This document shows positions 43,367-51,734 of a stretch of 64,000 bases of DNA, in pieces. The stretch lies in NCBI GenBank assembly GCA_052117605.1, contig JBQKIT010000012.1; one strand, 5' to 3'. Numbering within the stretch: position 1 is the stretch's first letter; the number at the start of each line of letters is the position of its first letter. Both the position numbers and the translations under genes were made by a program. The notes under the pieces were generated by a model. The model did no database searches, was not told the origin of the DNA, and saw nothing but the letters and a program-made list of their open reading frames with translations. This DNA is from CAG-791 sp000431495 (lineage in GTDB: Bacteria; Bacillota; Clostridia; Lachnospirales; Lachnospiraceae).

Positions 43367-43379
43367 ATACAAATAGAAT

Positions 43380-43400
43380 ATATACCCTCATGGGGTATAT
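43380..43400. promoter_or_regulatory. CsoR operator 2
   Basis: ATATACCC-TCATG-GGGTATAT: 8-bp perfect arms, same five-base spacing as operator 1. Centres are 33 bp apart, about three helical turns. It is upstream of both csoR (-) and rfbD (+). Confidence 0.82.
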
Positions 43401-43506
43401 GTAAAGCAAAAAGAGTTTTCTGCGTACAGCAAGATTTCCTTTTCTTTTCCGGATGGGCTATAATACAACTAGCTATGCTTTGTATCCTGAAAGGGGATTT
43501 TGTCTC

Positions 43507-44400
43507 ATGAAAAATATCATTGTAACCGGCTGCAACGGACAGCTCGGAATCGCAGTCAATAAGCTTCTTGGTGAGAATGAGGAATATCATCTTGTCAATA
43601 CCGATGTTTCAGACCCGGGATTTGTCAAGGTGGATCGTAAGCTTGACATCACCAATGTGGAAGAGGTTCTGAATTTTACAAAAGAGGTAAAGCCGTACGC
43701 TATCATCAACTGTGCTGCGTACACCGCGGTAGACGCGGCGGAAACACATCTGGATCTGAACTACAGGATCAATGCAATCGGACCGAGAAATCTTGCAATT
43801 GCCGCAACCGAGAATCAGGCGAAGCTGGTTCATATCTCTACCGATTATGTTTTCCCGGGAACCTCAGAGAAGCCTCTGACAGAGTTTGATTCTACGGGCC
43901 CGAAGAGTGTTTACGGCATCACAAAGCTTGCCGGAGAGAATTTTGTGAAGGATTTTGCCAGAAACTACTTCATTATCCGCACGGCCTGGCTCTACGGAGA
44001 GGGCAAGAACTTCGTCCGTACCATGCTGAAGGTTGCGGAAACGCATGATGAGGTAACCGTTGTGGATGATCAGTTCGGCTCTCCTACCAGCACGAAGGAG
44101 CTGGCAAAGGCGATCGCTGCTCTTCTTCCCACCGATAATTACGGACTGTTCCACGGAACCTGTGAAGGCTCTACAAGCTGGGATGAATTCACCAGAGAGA
44201 TTTATCGTCTTGCGGGAATTGCAACAAGAGTGAAGAGTGTCACTACGGCAGAGTACCAGGCTGCCAATCCGCAGTCGGCTCCCCGCCCGCACTATTCGAT
44301 TCTGGATAACTATATGTTCCGGCTGACAACCGACCATGTCTATGCAGACTGGCAGGCAGCACTGGATGTTTATATGACCGAGATGGGGTATAAGGCCTGA
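43507..44400 (+). CDS. rfbD: dTDP-4-dehydrorhamnose reductase
   Basis: A 297-residue short-chain dehydrogenase (RmlD). NADPH motif TGCNGQLGIAVNKLL; catalytic region HISTDYVFPG with the Tyr-x3-Lys SVYGITKLAGE; VDDQFGSPTST late. It makes dTDP-L-rhamnose for surface polymers. No other rml gene is nearby. ATG at 43507 has AAAGGGG upstream; TATAAT at 43459-43464 is a likely -10 with a poor -35. The next gene starts directly after its stop codon. Confidence 0.92.
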   Translation: MKNIIVTGCNGQLGIAVNKLLGENEEYHLVNTDVSDPGFVKVDRKLDITNVEEVLNFTKEVKPYAIINCAAYTAVDAAETHLDLNYRINAIGPRNLAIAATENQAKLVHISTDYVFPGTSEKPLTEFDSTGPKSVYGITKLAGENFVKDFARNYFIIRTAWLYGEGKNFVRTMLKVAETHDEVTVVDDQFGSPTSTKELAKAIAALLPTDNYGLFHGTCEGSTSWDEFTREIYRLAGIATRVKSVTTAEYQAANPQSAPRPHYSILDNYMFRLTTDHVYADWQAALDVYMTEMGYKA

Positions 44401-44877
44401 ATGAACTTTTTAGCATATGCGTTTCATAATCCCCTGTTTGTGGCGTCGGCATGCAGCTGGCTTGTAGCGCAGCTGTCGAAGACGATCCTGTATATGATCA
44501 TTAATCATAAGTTCTGCTTTGAACGGATCTTTGGTGCGGGAGGCATGCCCAGTGCACATTCTGCGACGGTATGCGCACTGGTTGTTTCGACTGCTGTCGT
44601 ATATGGTCCGTCCGGATTTGAGTTTCCGATGGCGGTGTTCTTTGCCTTTATTGTCATGTATGACGCAATGGGGGTCCGCAGAGAGACCGGTGAGCAGGCC
44701 AAGGTACTGAATGAAATCGTAAGCCAGTGGTTTCAGATGGGAAATAAACTGCAGAGCAGAGATCCGATGGAACAGCTGAAGGAATTTGTCGGTCACACAC
44801 CTTTACAGGTTCTGATCGGCGCCATTCTTGGCTGCAGCATTGCTGCGATTGTCTGCAATGCCATGCATCTGATGTAG
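44401..44877 (+). CDS. DUF212 (YuiD-like) acid-phosphatase-fold membrane protein
   Basis: A 158-residue membrane protein of the divergent PAP2 family (DUF212, B. subtilis YuiD). Conserved: GGMPSAHSATVCAL near residue 47 and MYDAMGVRRETGEQAKVLNE near 86, matching the phosphatase-like motifs; four hydrophobic segments. A lipid-phosphate substrate is plausible but unproved. It starts one base after the rfbD stop. Confidence 0.9.
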   Translation: MNFLAYAFHNPLFVASACSWLVAQLSKTILYMIINHKFCFERIFGAGGMPSAHSATVCALVVSTAVVYGPSGFEFPMAVFFAFIVMYDAMGVRRETGEQAKVLNEIVSQWFQMGNKLQSRDPMEQLKEFVGHTPLQVLIGAILGCSIAAIVCNAMHLM

Positions 44878-44907
44878 AAGCGAATTCATAAGGAAAGGAA
44901 GACGGTT

Positions 44908-46080
44908 ATGAAAAAATTAACGGCTGTACTTTTAGCAGGAATAACCGCTTCTGCAGCTCTTCTGTCCGGCTGCGGAAGCACTAAGGAAGCAGAGGACTAT
45001 TCAATCGCAGAGACCATTCCACAGGAGGACAGCTCTGCAGAGGATACTGCAGCGGAACCTGCCGGGGAGGAAGCTCCGGAGGGAAAGGTCCGCAGCCAGC
45101 TGACCAATGAGTGGATTGATGAGGATTTATACGACCAGCGCCCTCTTGCCGTTATGTATCCAATCAACAAAGAGGGAATGCCGCAGTACGGATACGATAA
45201 GATCGACATCTTTTATGAAATTCTGGAAGAGGATGGCATGAGCCGTCAGATGGCGATCATGAAGGACTGGAAGGATCTGGACAAGATCGGAAATATCCGA
45301 AGCATTCGCGATTACTTTGTCTATGCTGCCCTTGAATATGATCCGATTATTGTTCACTTCGGTGGTCCGGTGGTCTATGTAAAGGACATTCTGACCCGCA
45401 GTGATGTTCAGAACATCAATGGTGTCGGCGGTGAGCTTGGAGACAGCTATGATGCATTTTTCCGTGAGAATCCGGACGGACGTGCGTCGGAGCATACTGC
45501 ATATACGAAAAGCGAGCTTCTGCTGAAGGCCTGCGATACTGCAGGATTTCAGCTGAATTATCGCGATGATGTGTTTGCGGATTATAAGGACAAGTCTCAC
45601 TACCAGTTCACAGAAGCATCGAACAAGAACACTCTGGAGCAGTACGGCGACAAGGCAGTGCCTGCAGAATCTCTTGATTTCTCGGCGGCCTATCCGCATG
45701 ACATACCGACGTTTGAATACCATGCAGACGACCATCTGTATTACCGCAGCATCTACGGAGAGCCTCAGAAGGATGGTACTACCGGAACACAGCTTGCGTT
45801 TGAAAACGTACTGGTACAGTGGACCTATTATGAGGTCCGGGACGACAACGGATATCTGGCGTTCCGCATGCATGACAAGACGCATGACGGCATGTTCATC
45901 ACGGAAGGAAAGATGATCCATGTAACCTGGGAAAAGGACAGTGACTACGGTCCGACAAGATATTACGATGATAACGGAGATGAGATCACGCTGAATACCG
46001 GAAAGACGATGGTATGCGTTCTTACCGACGACAAGCCGTTTGAGGTAGATGGAGCAGTGATCAACCCGTCGTCGTATTAA
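44908..46080 (+). CDS. DUF3048 (YerB-like) lipoprotein
   Basis: A 390-residue secreted lipoprotein: signal ending in LLSGC (Cys22), an acidic linker, then a DUF3048 domain with RPLAVMYPINKE, QYGYDKIDIFYEILEEDG and GNIRSIRDYFVYAALEYDPIIVHFGG (in pieces), and the C-terminal YxxG-rich part VLVQWTYYEV...GKTMVCVL. Family function is unknown; B. subtilis YerB has been linked to genome maintenance. ATG has AAAGGAAG. Only 12 bases separate its stop from that of the convergent carboxypeptidase gene. Confidence 0.92.
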   Translation: MKKLTAVLLAGITASAALLSGCGSTKEAEDYSIAETIPQEDSSAEDTAAEPAGEEAPEGKVRSQLTNEWIDEDLYDQRPLAVMYPINKEGMPQYGYDKIDIFYEILEEDGMSRQMAIMKDWKDLDKIGNIRSIRDYFVYAALEYDPIIVHFGGPVVYVKDILTRSDVQNINGVGGELGDSYDAFFRENPDGRASEHTAYTKSELLLKACDTAGFQLNYRDDVFADYKDKSHYQFTEASNKNTLEQYGDKAVPAESLDFSAAYPHDIPTFEYHADDHLYYRSIYGEPQKDGTTGTQLAFENVLVQWTYYEVRDDNGYLAFRMHDKTHDGMFITEGKMIHVTWEKDSDYGPTRYYDDNGDEITLNTGKTMVCVLTDDKPFEVDGAVINPSSY

Positions 46081-46092
46081 TCGCTTTTCCTG

Positions 46093-47745
46093 CTATCGAT
46101 AATCATCATAATCATCGTAGCTTTGATCGTAACGGTTGTCATAGTACTGATCGCCGTGATCATAGCGGTGATTTTCATAATAATCATTGCGCTGCACATG
46201 TGCGCGGCGCGCTCTCCTTCTCCGCTGTCTTGCACGTTCTCTTGCATCGTGCATGGCAGCGGAGAAGTGTATAAAGAGGGTCAGAACAAGCGATACACCA
46301 ATTATCGTAAGAAGAACAGATGATACATTGATGTAGGTGGTGTCGTTCTGGCCGAATACAATATAGTGGGAAATTATTTTCTTCAAAGGATTTCCGGCCT
46401 TTTCCGAATTACCGGGCTGCAGCATCTCTTCTGCCACGGAGGTATCCGTCTGACCGGACAGACTCGCAGGAACCAGTGTGGTGGTTCCGACGACCGTGCC
46501 GTCTGTACCGCCGAAATAATAGGTGATGATGTTATTCTTACAGTCAGAGGTAAGGTCGTTCAGCTCTGCAGAGGAAGGGAGAATAACCACTCCGCCGTCT
46601 GCCGGGGTGAGCGCCGGGGTGCCGGAGCCCAGAAGATCCTTTCCTTCTGTCAGAAAAGAAATTCCATCCGAAGCAGGAAGGCCATCTCCCTGTTCTACGG
46701 ACTGAAGCGAGAAATTCTCATATCCATAATCGAAAAGTGTTGCTGTGTCCTCAAACTGTGCAGGATCATCTTCCCGCATGACCACACAGATCAGCTTCAT
46801 ATCTCCGCGTTCACAGCCTGTTACAAGGTTTTCATGTGCCTGACTGGTGTATCCGGTTTTGCCGCCGATGATTCCGGTGTAAGGAACCTGACCGGTGATC
46901 AGCGCATGCTTGTTGGTCAGAGTAAAGTCATCCGGCTGCGTAGAGGTTGCCTGAAAATGGTAAGAGGCACAGTTTCCGATCTGCAGACAGACCTTATTGT
47001 CAAAGAAAGCCCTTCCGATCATGCCGAGATCGTAGGCACTGGTGTAATGATTGTCATCGTAGAGACCATTGGTGTTGACAAAATGAGAATCGCTGCAGCC
47101 AAGCTCTGCTGCCTTTTCGTTCATCATATCCACAAATGCATCGATGGATCCGGCTGTTTTCTCTGCAAGAGCGTTGGCACATTCATTTGCGGATCCGACC
47201 ATCAGACCGTAAAGTGCTTCTTCTACGGTAATGGTTTCGCCGACACTCATTCCAATGTTGGATCCATCTGCAGGTACGGCTGCGATTGCGGATTCTGAGA
47301 ACGTAATCGTGTCCTTCAGATCCAGATTCTCCGCAGCAAGGAGACAGGTCAGCATTTTGGTCGTACTTGCCGGATACATTTTGTCATGGATGTTCTTGGC
47401 ATAGAGAATGGTTCCGGTTCCGGCATCGAGAAGAACTGCACTTTTGGCTGTGATGGCAGGGCCTTCCGGCCAGCCGGAAAGCTCATTGGACTGAATCGGT
47501 TCCGCCTTCTGCGCGGCTGCCTGTGTGGTGTTGACGACATGTCCGTCTGCAGTCAGGACATCTCCCTCGGAGCTGTTTACAATGGTATCGGAATATGCGT
47601 TGTCAGATACAGAAGGAGCAGCCAGCACAGGCTGAAGAAAAGACATACAAAGAACGCCGCTGCAGGCAGCGGCGCAAATGGTTTCATTGAGTTTACGAAA
47701 ACCGGTGTTGTTCCGGTCATATCTCTTATTTCGCAAGGGCTTCAA
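46093..47745 (-). CDS. D-alanyl-D-alanine carboxypeptidase (S11, PBP5-like)
   Basis: A 550-residue penicillin-binding protein. N-terminal signal (to about residue 42), then the peptidase S11 domain with SxxK in YPASTTKMLT, SxN as SAN in GSANECANALA, and KTG in GGKTGYT. A Thr/Pro/Ala linker precedes a membrane helix near residues 470-492 and a basic then Tyr/Asp/His-rich cytoplasmic tail (DYYENHRYDHGDQYYD, ending DDYDDYR). Such an intracellular tail is not part of typical PBP5. It trims D-Ala from muropeptides. The start is TTG within the end of trxA (20-base overlap), with AGGAG before it. Confidence 0.9.
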   Translation of the reverse strand: MKPLRNKRYDRNNTGFRKLNETICAAACSGVLCMSFLQPVLAAPSVSDNAYSDTIVNSSEGDVLTADGHVVNTTQAAAQKAEPIQSNELSGWPEGPAITAKSAVLLDAGTGTILYAKNIHDKMYPASTTKMLTCLLAAENLDLKDTITFSESAIAAVPADGSNIGMSVGETITVEEALYGLMVGSANECANALAEKTAGSIDAFVDMMNEKAAELGCSDSHFVNTNGLYDDNHYTSAYDLGMIGRAFFDNKVCLQIGNCASYHFQATSTQPDDFTLTNKHALITGQVPYTGIIGGKTGYTSQAHENLVTGCERGDMKLICVVMREDDPAQFEDTATLFDYGYENFSLQSVEQGDGLPASDGISFLTEGKDLLGSGTPALTPADGGVVILPSSAELNDLTSDCKNNIITYYFGGTDGTVVGTTTLVPASLSGQTDTSVAEEMLQPGNSEKAGNPLKKIISHYIVFGQNDTTYINVSSVLLTIIGVSLVLTLFIHFSAAMHDARERARQRRRRARRAHVQRNDYYENHRYDHGDQYYDNRYDQSYDDYDDYR

Positions 47746-48040
47746 TCTTCTCCTGGAGAGTCTCTTTGGGAATCAGACCCACACTTGAACCGACCACTTC
47801 CCCGTTCTTAAAGAATAAGAGTGTGGGAATCGACATCACATGATATCTCTCTGCAATGTCTGCTGCGTCGTCGACATTGAGCTTGCCGATCTTGACCTTT
47901 CCCTGGTATAAGGGTTCCATTGCTGTCACATACGGGCCCATCATCTTGCAGGGACCGCACCAGTCTGCGTAGAAATCTACAACAACCGGAATCTCACTTT
48001 TCAAAACTTCTTTTTCAAAATTGTCTGCTGTAAAAATCAT
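47726..48040 (-). CDS. trxA: Thioredoxin
   Basis: A 104-residue thioredoxin with the active site DFYADWCGPCKMM (Cys28, Cys31) and the cis-proline segment VMSIPTLLFFKNGEV. Full length. ATG has AGGAGG. It overlaps the downstream carboxypeptidase start, so the two are likely co-expressed. Confidence 0.96.
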   Translation of the reverse strand: MIFTADNFEKEVLKSEIPVVVDFYADWCGPCKMMGPYVTAMEPLYQGKVKIGKLNVDDAADIAERYHVMSIPTLLFFKNGEVVGSSVGLIPKETLQEKIEALAK

Positions 48041-48139
48041 GATATCCTCCTCTCTCCCGCAGACGTAAGCTATGCAACAGGTTCATCAACAGGTAATCTG
48101 TCTGCGGAACGGATCTTTGCAGAGAGATTATAACACAGC

Positions 48140-48811
48140 TCACGAAACGTCAACAGGAGCCTCTCCTTCCGGCTTTCGCTTCAGAATATATTTGTTGATT
48201 TTGTTTCCCTTCGCGGAAAAACGCTCCTCATACTCCGTCATGACATTTCCCTCATTCATAACCGGATCTGCGTGAAGATCGTAGGTGACGGCATCCATCA
48301 CAAAAGAGCTGAAGGGAACCTCTTCTACTGCAAAATCAAAAAGCTCCCGGTTGTCTGTCTTAAATTCAATTCTTCCGTCCTCGCTCAGAATGACATCATA
48401 ACGGCGAAGAAATTCCTTCGAGGGAAGGCGCCTTTTGGCATTTCGCTTCTTCGGCCAGGGGTCAGAGAAATTCAGATAGATGACATTTACTTCTCCGGGA
48501 GCAAAGTATTCCGTGATCAGCTCTGCTTCGCCGCGGATAAAGCGGAGATTCGGCAGCTGCAGCTCATCCTGCCGGTCCACACCCCGCAGAAGTACACTGG
48601 AATATTTCTCAATCCCAATGTAATTGATTTCAGGATGAAGCTGGGCAAGCTCCAGAATAAATCTTCCCTTTCCGGTTCCAATCTCGAGATAGATGGGATT
48701 GTCGTTTCCGAACACTTCTTTCCAGGTTCCTTTGTTTTCTTCCGGGTTCTGAATTACAAACGGGCTGGCAGAGATGGTATCTCTTGCCCGCGGAATATTG
48801 CGAAGTCTCAA
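48140..48811 (-). CDS. trmB: tRNA (guanine-N7-)-methyltransferase
   Basis: A 223-residue SAM methyltransferase: IYLEIGTGKGRFILELA (SAM loop), YIGIEKYSSVLL, and the family's NFSDPWPKKRNAKRRL. It methylates G46 of tRNAs. The 248 bases between it and ftsH hold divergent promoters I cannot place with confidence and a short ACCGGA/TCCGGT hairpin (48970-48989). Confidence 0.95.
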   Translation of the reverse strand: MRLRNIPRARDTISASPFVIQNPEENKGTWKEVFGNDNPIYLEIGTGKGRFILELAQLHPEINYIGIEKYSSVLLRGVDRQDELQLPNLRFIRGEAELITEYFAPGEVNVIYLNFSDPWPKKRNAKRRLPSKEFLRRYDVILSEDGRIEFKTDNRELFDFAVEEVPFSSFVMDAVTYDLHADPVMNEGNVMTEYEERFSAKGNKINKYILKRKPEGEAPVDVS

Positions 48812-49059
48812 TGCGTATCTCCTTGTATGAAATGAATGCTTCGGTATTTTGCTTCAGGCTCCTTTATGATAGCAAACACACTGATTTTGAACAAATTTAA
48901 TTCCGAGTTTATTGCCTTTTTATTTCTCTGTGAGAAAATATCTAATGTAGCTTTCCATACCTGTTTTGTGACCGGAGGGGACCGTCCGGTTCTTTCCTGA
49001 AACGGTATTTTGAATTATTACAACGCTGCGGCAATTTTCCACAGCAGAAATGAGACATT

Positions 49060-50979
49060 ATGGATGAAGTAAAAGAACCGAAAAAACCATTGATGACCTT
49101 CTGGATTGTAGCGATGGTTCTTCTGTTTCTTCTGAATCTGGTGGCCGTTCCGATCGCGAGAAGCTCGCAGATCAAGGAAACGGACTACGGTACGTTTATG
49201 AAGATGACGGAAGAAAAGAAGATTGATAAGGTTGAGATCGAATCCAATAAGATTCTGTTCACATTGAAATCAGAGGGTGAGGATCCGAAGAAAATACAGA
49301 CCGTCTATGAAACCGGACTGATGGATGACGCGGGACTTGTACAGCGGCTGTATGATGCGGGTGCAAATTTCTCCAGTGAAATCATTGAGCAGCAGTCTCC
49401 TCTTCTCTCCTTCCTGATTTACTGGATTCTTCCGATTGTGATCTTTACGGTCATGGGGAACATTCTGCGCAAGAAGATGCTCAAGAACATGACCGGTGAT
49501 GACAGCATGACCTTCGGAGGAGGCTTCGGCGGACTTGGCATGGGGAAAAGCAATGCCAAGGTTTACGTGAAGTCCTCGGATGGAATCAAGTTTTCGGATG
49601 TAGCAGGCGAGGAAGAAGCCAAGGAAAATCTTCAGGAGATTGTTACCTATCTGAAGAATCCGACGAAGTATCAGGAGATCGGTGCGAAGATGCCGAAGGG
49701 TGTGCTTCTTGTAGGCCCTCCCGGAACCGGTAAAACCATGCTGGCAAAGGCAGTTGCAGGCGAAGCGGATGTGCCGTTTTTCTCCATGTCCGGCTCTGAG
49801 TTTGTAGAGATGTTTGTCGGAATGGGCGCTGCCAAGGTGCGTGATCTGTTCAAGCAGGCAAAGGAAAAGGCTCCCTGCATTGTTTTTATTGATGAAATTG
49901 ATGCAATCGGCGGAAAGCGCTCCAGCGGCGGCAATTACGGCGGAAACGATGAGAGGGAGCAGACACTGAATCAGCTGCTTACGGAGATGGACGGCTTTGA
50001 AGGAAACAACGGCGTCATCATTCTGGCAGCGACCAACCGTCCGGAATCTCTGGATGCGGCATTGACTCGTCCCGGACGTTTCGACCGGAGAGTTCCGGTG
50101 GAGCTTCCGGATCTTAAGGGGCGTGAGGATATCCTTAAGGTACACGCAAAGAAGATCCGGATTGCGGATGATATTGACTTCAATAAGATTGCCAGGATGG
50201 CAGCAGGTGCCTCGGGTGCAGAGCTTGCCAATATAGTCAACGAGGCGGCTCTTCGCGCTGTTCGTGACGGAAGAAGCTTTGCAAATGAGAGCGATATGGA
50301 GGAATCCATCGAGGTTGTCATTGCCGGCTACCAGAAGAAAAATGCAATTCTTTCCGACAAGGAGAAGCTGGTCGTTTCGTATCATGAAATCGGTCATGCT
50401 CTTGTGGCTGCACTGCAGGATGGTACTGCTCCGGTTCAGAAGATTACAATTATTCCGAGAACAAGCGGAGCTCTTGGCTATACCATGCAGGTGGACAAGG
50501 GAAATCACTATCTGGTGAGCAAGGAAGAACTGATGAGCGAAATTGCAACGCTCTGCGGCGGACGTGCAGCCGAGGAGGTGGAATTCCGTTCGGTATCTAC
50601 CGGAGCTTCGAATGACATTGAAAAGGCAACCAAGCTTGCACGCCAGATGATTACGCAGTATGGTATGAGCAGTGAATTTGGTATGGTTGCGCTGGAAACC
50701 GTGAACAATCAGTATCTTGGCGGCGACTCTTCTCTGGCCTGCTCGCCGGATACACAGACGAAGATCGATCAGCAGGTGGTCAGCCTTGTGGAGCAGCAGC
50801 ATCAGAAGGCAATCCGGATTCTGACAGAGAACAAGCACAAGATGGATGAGCTTGCACAGTATCTCTATGAGAAGGAAACCATCACCGGGGATGAGTTTAT
50901 GGATATTCTGAACCGTAAGCCCCAGCTCGAGAATAAGACTGCGGAAGCCGCTGCTGAGAAAACGGAAAGAGAGGAATAA
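49060..50979 (+). CDS. ftsH: ATP-dependent zinc metalloprotease FtsH
   Basis: A 639-residue membrane AAA+ protease. Helices at about 14-32 and 112-133 frame a small outside domain. AAA+: GPPGTGKTMLAKAVAGE (Walker A), IVFIDEIDAIG (Walker B), second region of homology ATNRPESLDAALTRPGRFDR. Zinc motif HEIGH near residue 447 (HExxH). It degrades membrane and regulatory proteins. The ribosome site before the ATG is poor. The small downstream gene starts four bases after its stop. Confidence 0.97.
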   Translation: MDEVKEPKKPLMTFWIVAMVLLFLLNLVAVPIARSSQIKETDYGTFMKMTEEKKIDKVEIESNKILFTLKSEGEDPKKIQTVYETGLMDDAGLVQRLYDAGANFSSEIIEQQSPLLSFLIYWILPIVIFTVMGNILRKKMLKNMTGDDSMTFGGGFGGLGMGKSNAKVYVKSSDGIKFSDVAGEEEAKENLQEIVTYLKNPTKYQEIGAKMPKGVLLVGPPGTGKTMLAKAVAGEADVPFFSMSGSEFVEMFVGMGAAKVRDLFKQAKEKAPCIVFIDEIDAIGGKRSSGGNYGGNDEREQTLNQLLTEMDGFEGNNGVIILAATNRPESLDAALTRPGRFDRRVPVELPDLKGREDILKVHAKKIRIADDIDFNKIARMAAGASGAELANIVNEAALRAVRDGRSFANESDMEESIEVVIAGYQKKNAILSDKEKLVVSYHEIGHALVAALQDGTAPVQKITIIPRTSGALGYTMQVDKGNHYLVSKEELMSEIATLCGGRAAEEVEFRSVSTGASNDIEKATKLARQMITQYGMSSEFGMVALETVNNQYLGGDSSLACSPDTQTKIDQQVVSLVEQQHQKAIRILTENKHKMDELAQYLYEKETITGDEFMDILNRKPQLENKTAEAAAEKTEREE

Positions 50980-50983
50980 ACGG

Positions 50984-51301
50984 GTGGAAAATCATAAGGA
51001 AATCATCGAGTATCGCTATGACACGCAGCTTCTTCTGGATGTCTACGGAATGGATGATGATGCATGCGACGATCTTGTCGATGAGACCAGAGATTACATT
51101 ATTGACAATTTTAAGGGAGACTGCCTGATTGTTGCTGGTGATACCGGTGAAGACGAAATCGGCGGAGAAAAGGCGACATTGAAGCTTCATTACCACACCA
51201 ATGAGCCCTGGCTGGTGCTGGAGTACTTCCGCTCTCTCGGAGAGATCTACGACATTGTTGTCGAAGATATGCAGCGGCAGACCGACGGATTGCACGGCTG
51301 A
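50984..51301 (+). CDS. Stand-alone FakA/DAK C-domain-like protein
   Basis: A 105-residue acidic protein. The segments GDCLIVAGDTGEDEIGGE, LKLHYHTNEPWLVLEYF and SLGEIYDIVVEDM match the C-terminal region of FakA/YloV-type (DhaL-like) fatty acid kinases, where the text is usually VKVHVHTNxPGxVL. Only this region is present; there is no kinase part nearby. Similar small proteins are often labelled kinase to dihydroxyacetone kinase. GTG start four bases after ftsH, with GAGAGG upstream. Confidence 0.78.
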   Translation: MENHKEIIEYRYDTQLLLDVYGMDDDACDDLVDETRDYIIDNFKGDCLIVAGDTGEDEIGGEKATLKLHYHTNEPWLVLEYFRSLGEIYDIVVEDMQRQTDGLHG

Positions 51302-51322
51302 TGTGCAGCTGTAAAGGATGCA

Positions 51323-51350
51323 GAGGAGGATTCGTTCCTCCTCTTTTTTT
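51323..51350 (+). terminator. Terminator of the ftsH unit
   Basis: GAGGAGGA/TCCTCCTC with a five-base loop followed by seven T, 21 bases after the stop codon. Confidence 0.93.
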
Positions 51351-51520
51351 GTGTCCGAAAAAACAGACTCCCGGATTACATTTCAGATTTAGATCAGATT
51401 TGAATCAGCAGAACGCATCGGAATATGTGAATTCTGTGGATAACTGAGCAAAATGTTCCAACCGGCAGTGGAAATAATTAGATAGAAGTACAGAAATCCA
51501 TGCAACAGCAGGAATGGATC

Positions 51521-51549
51521 TTGTCCTGAACCCGCATCTTTGTTACGAT
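51521..51549 (+). promoter_or_regulatory. Possible Tad-operon promoter
   Basis: TTGTCC (51521-51526) and TACGAT (51544-51549), spaced by 17 bases. It would give a 180-base leader. The gap 51351-51734 holds no gene I can support; besides this and the leader structure there is one isolated DnaA-box sequence at 51435-51443. Confidence 0.4.
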
Positions 51550-51558
51550 GCATCCATC

Positions 51559-51598
51559 TTCCAAAGAGATTCCGCGAGAATCTGGCGGAAGATTGGAA
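51559..51598 (+). other. Bulged stem-loop in the Tad-operon leader
   Basis: TTCCAA and TTCCGC pair with GCGGAA and TTGGAA around a nine-base loop, with an internal loop of five against two bases. It begins about ten bases after the predicted -10, so it would be the 5' end of the mRNA. Possibly protective or regulatory. Confidence 0.4.
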
Positions 51599-51734
51599 AT
51601 CGTTTCTGAGACCGCTCAGGGCGATCCCATCATCTGCAGACCGGAGTTCTTCCGGCATGCCTGACCATTCGGAAACAGGCAGTAACTCATCTTCAATTTC
51701 ATTTAGAACATCATACAGAACAGGAGTGATACAA

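Noticed and set aside
49270..50838. 522-codon minus-strand open frame
   Set aside because: Antisense to ftsH; composition rich in His, Cys and Arg as expected for a shadow frame.
51435..51443. DnaA box upstream of the Tad operon
   Set aside because: A single perfect 9-mer with no neighbouring box; expected by chance in a window of this size.
51351..51734. 65-residue N-terminal extension of TadZ
   Set aside because: The in-frame extension from 51540 is Ser/Arg-rich, has no ribosome site, and spans the leader stem; ATG at 51735 has AGGAG.
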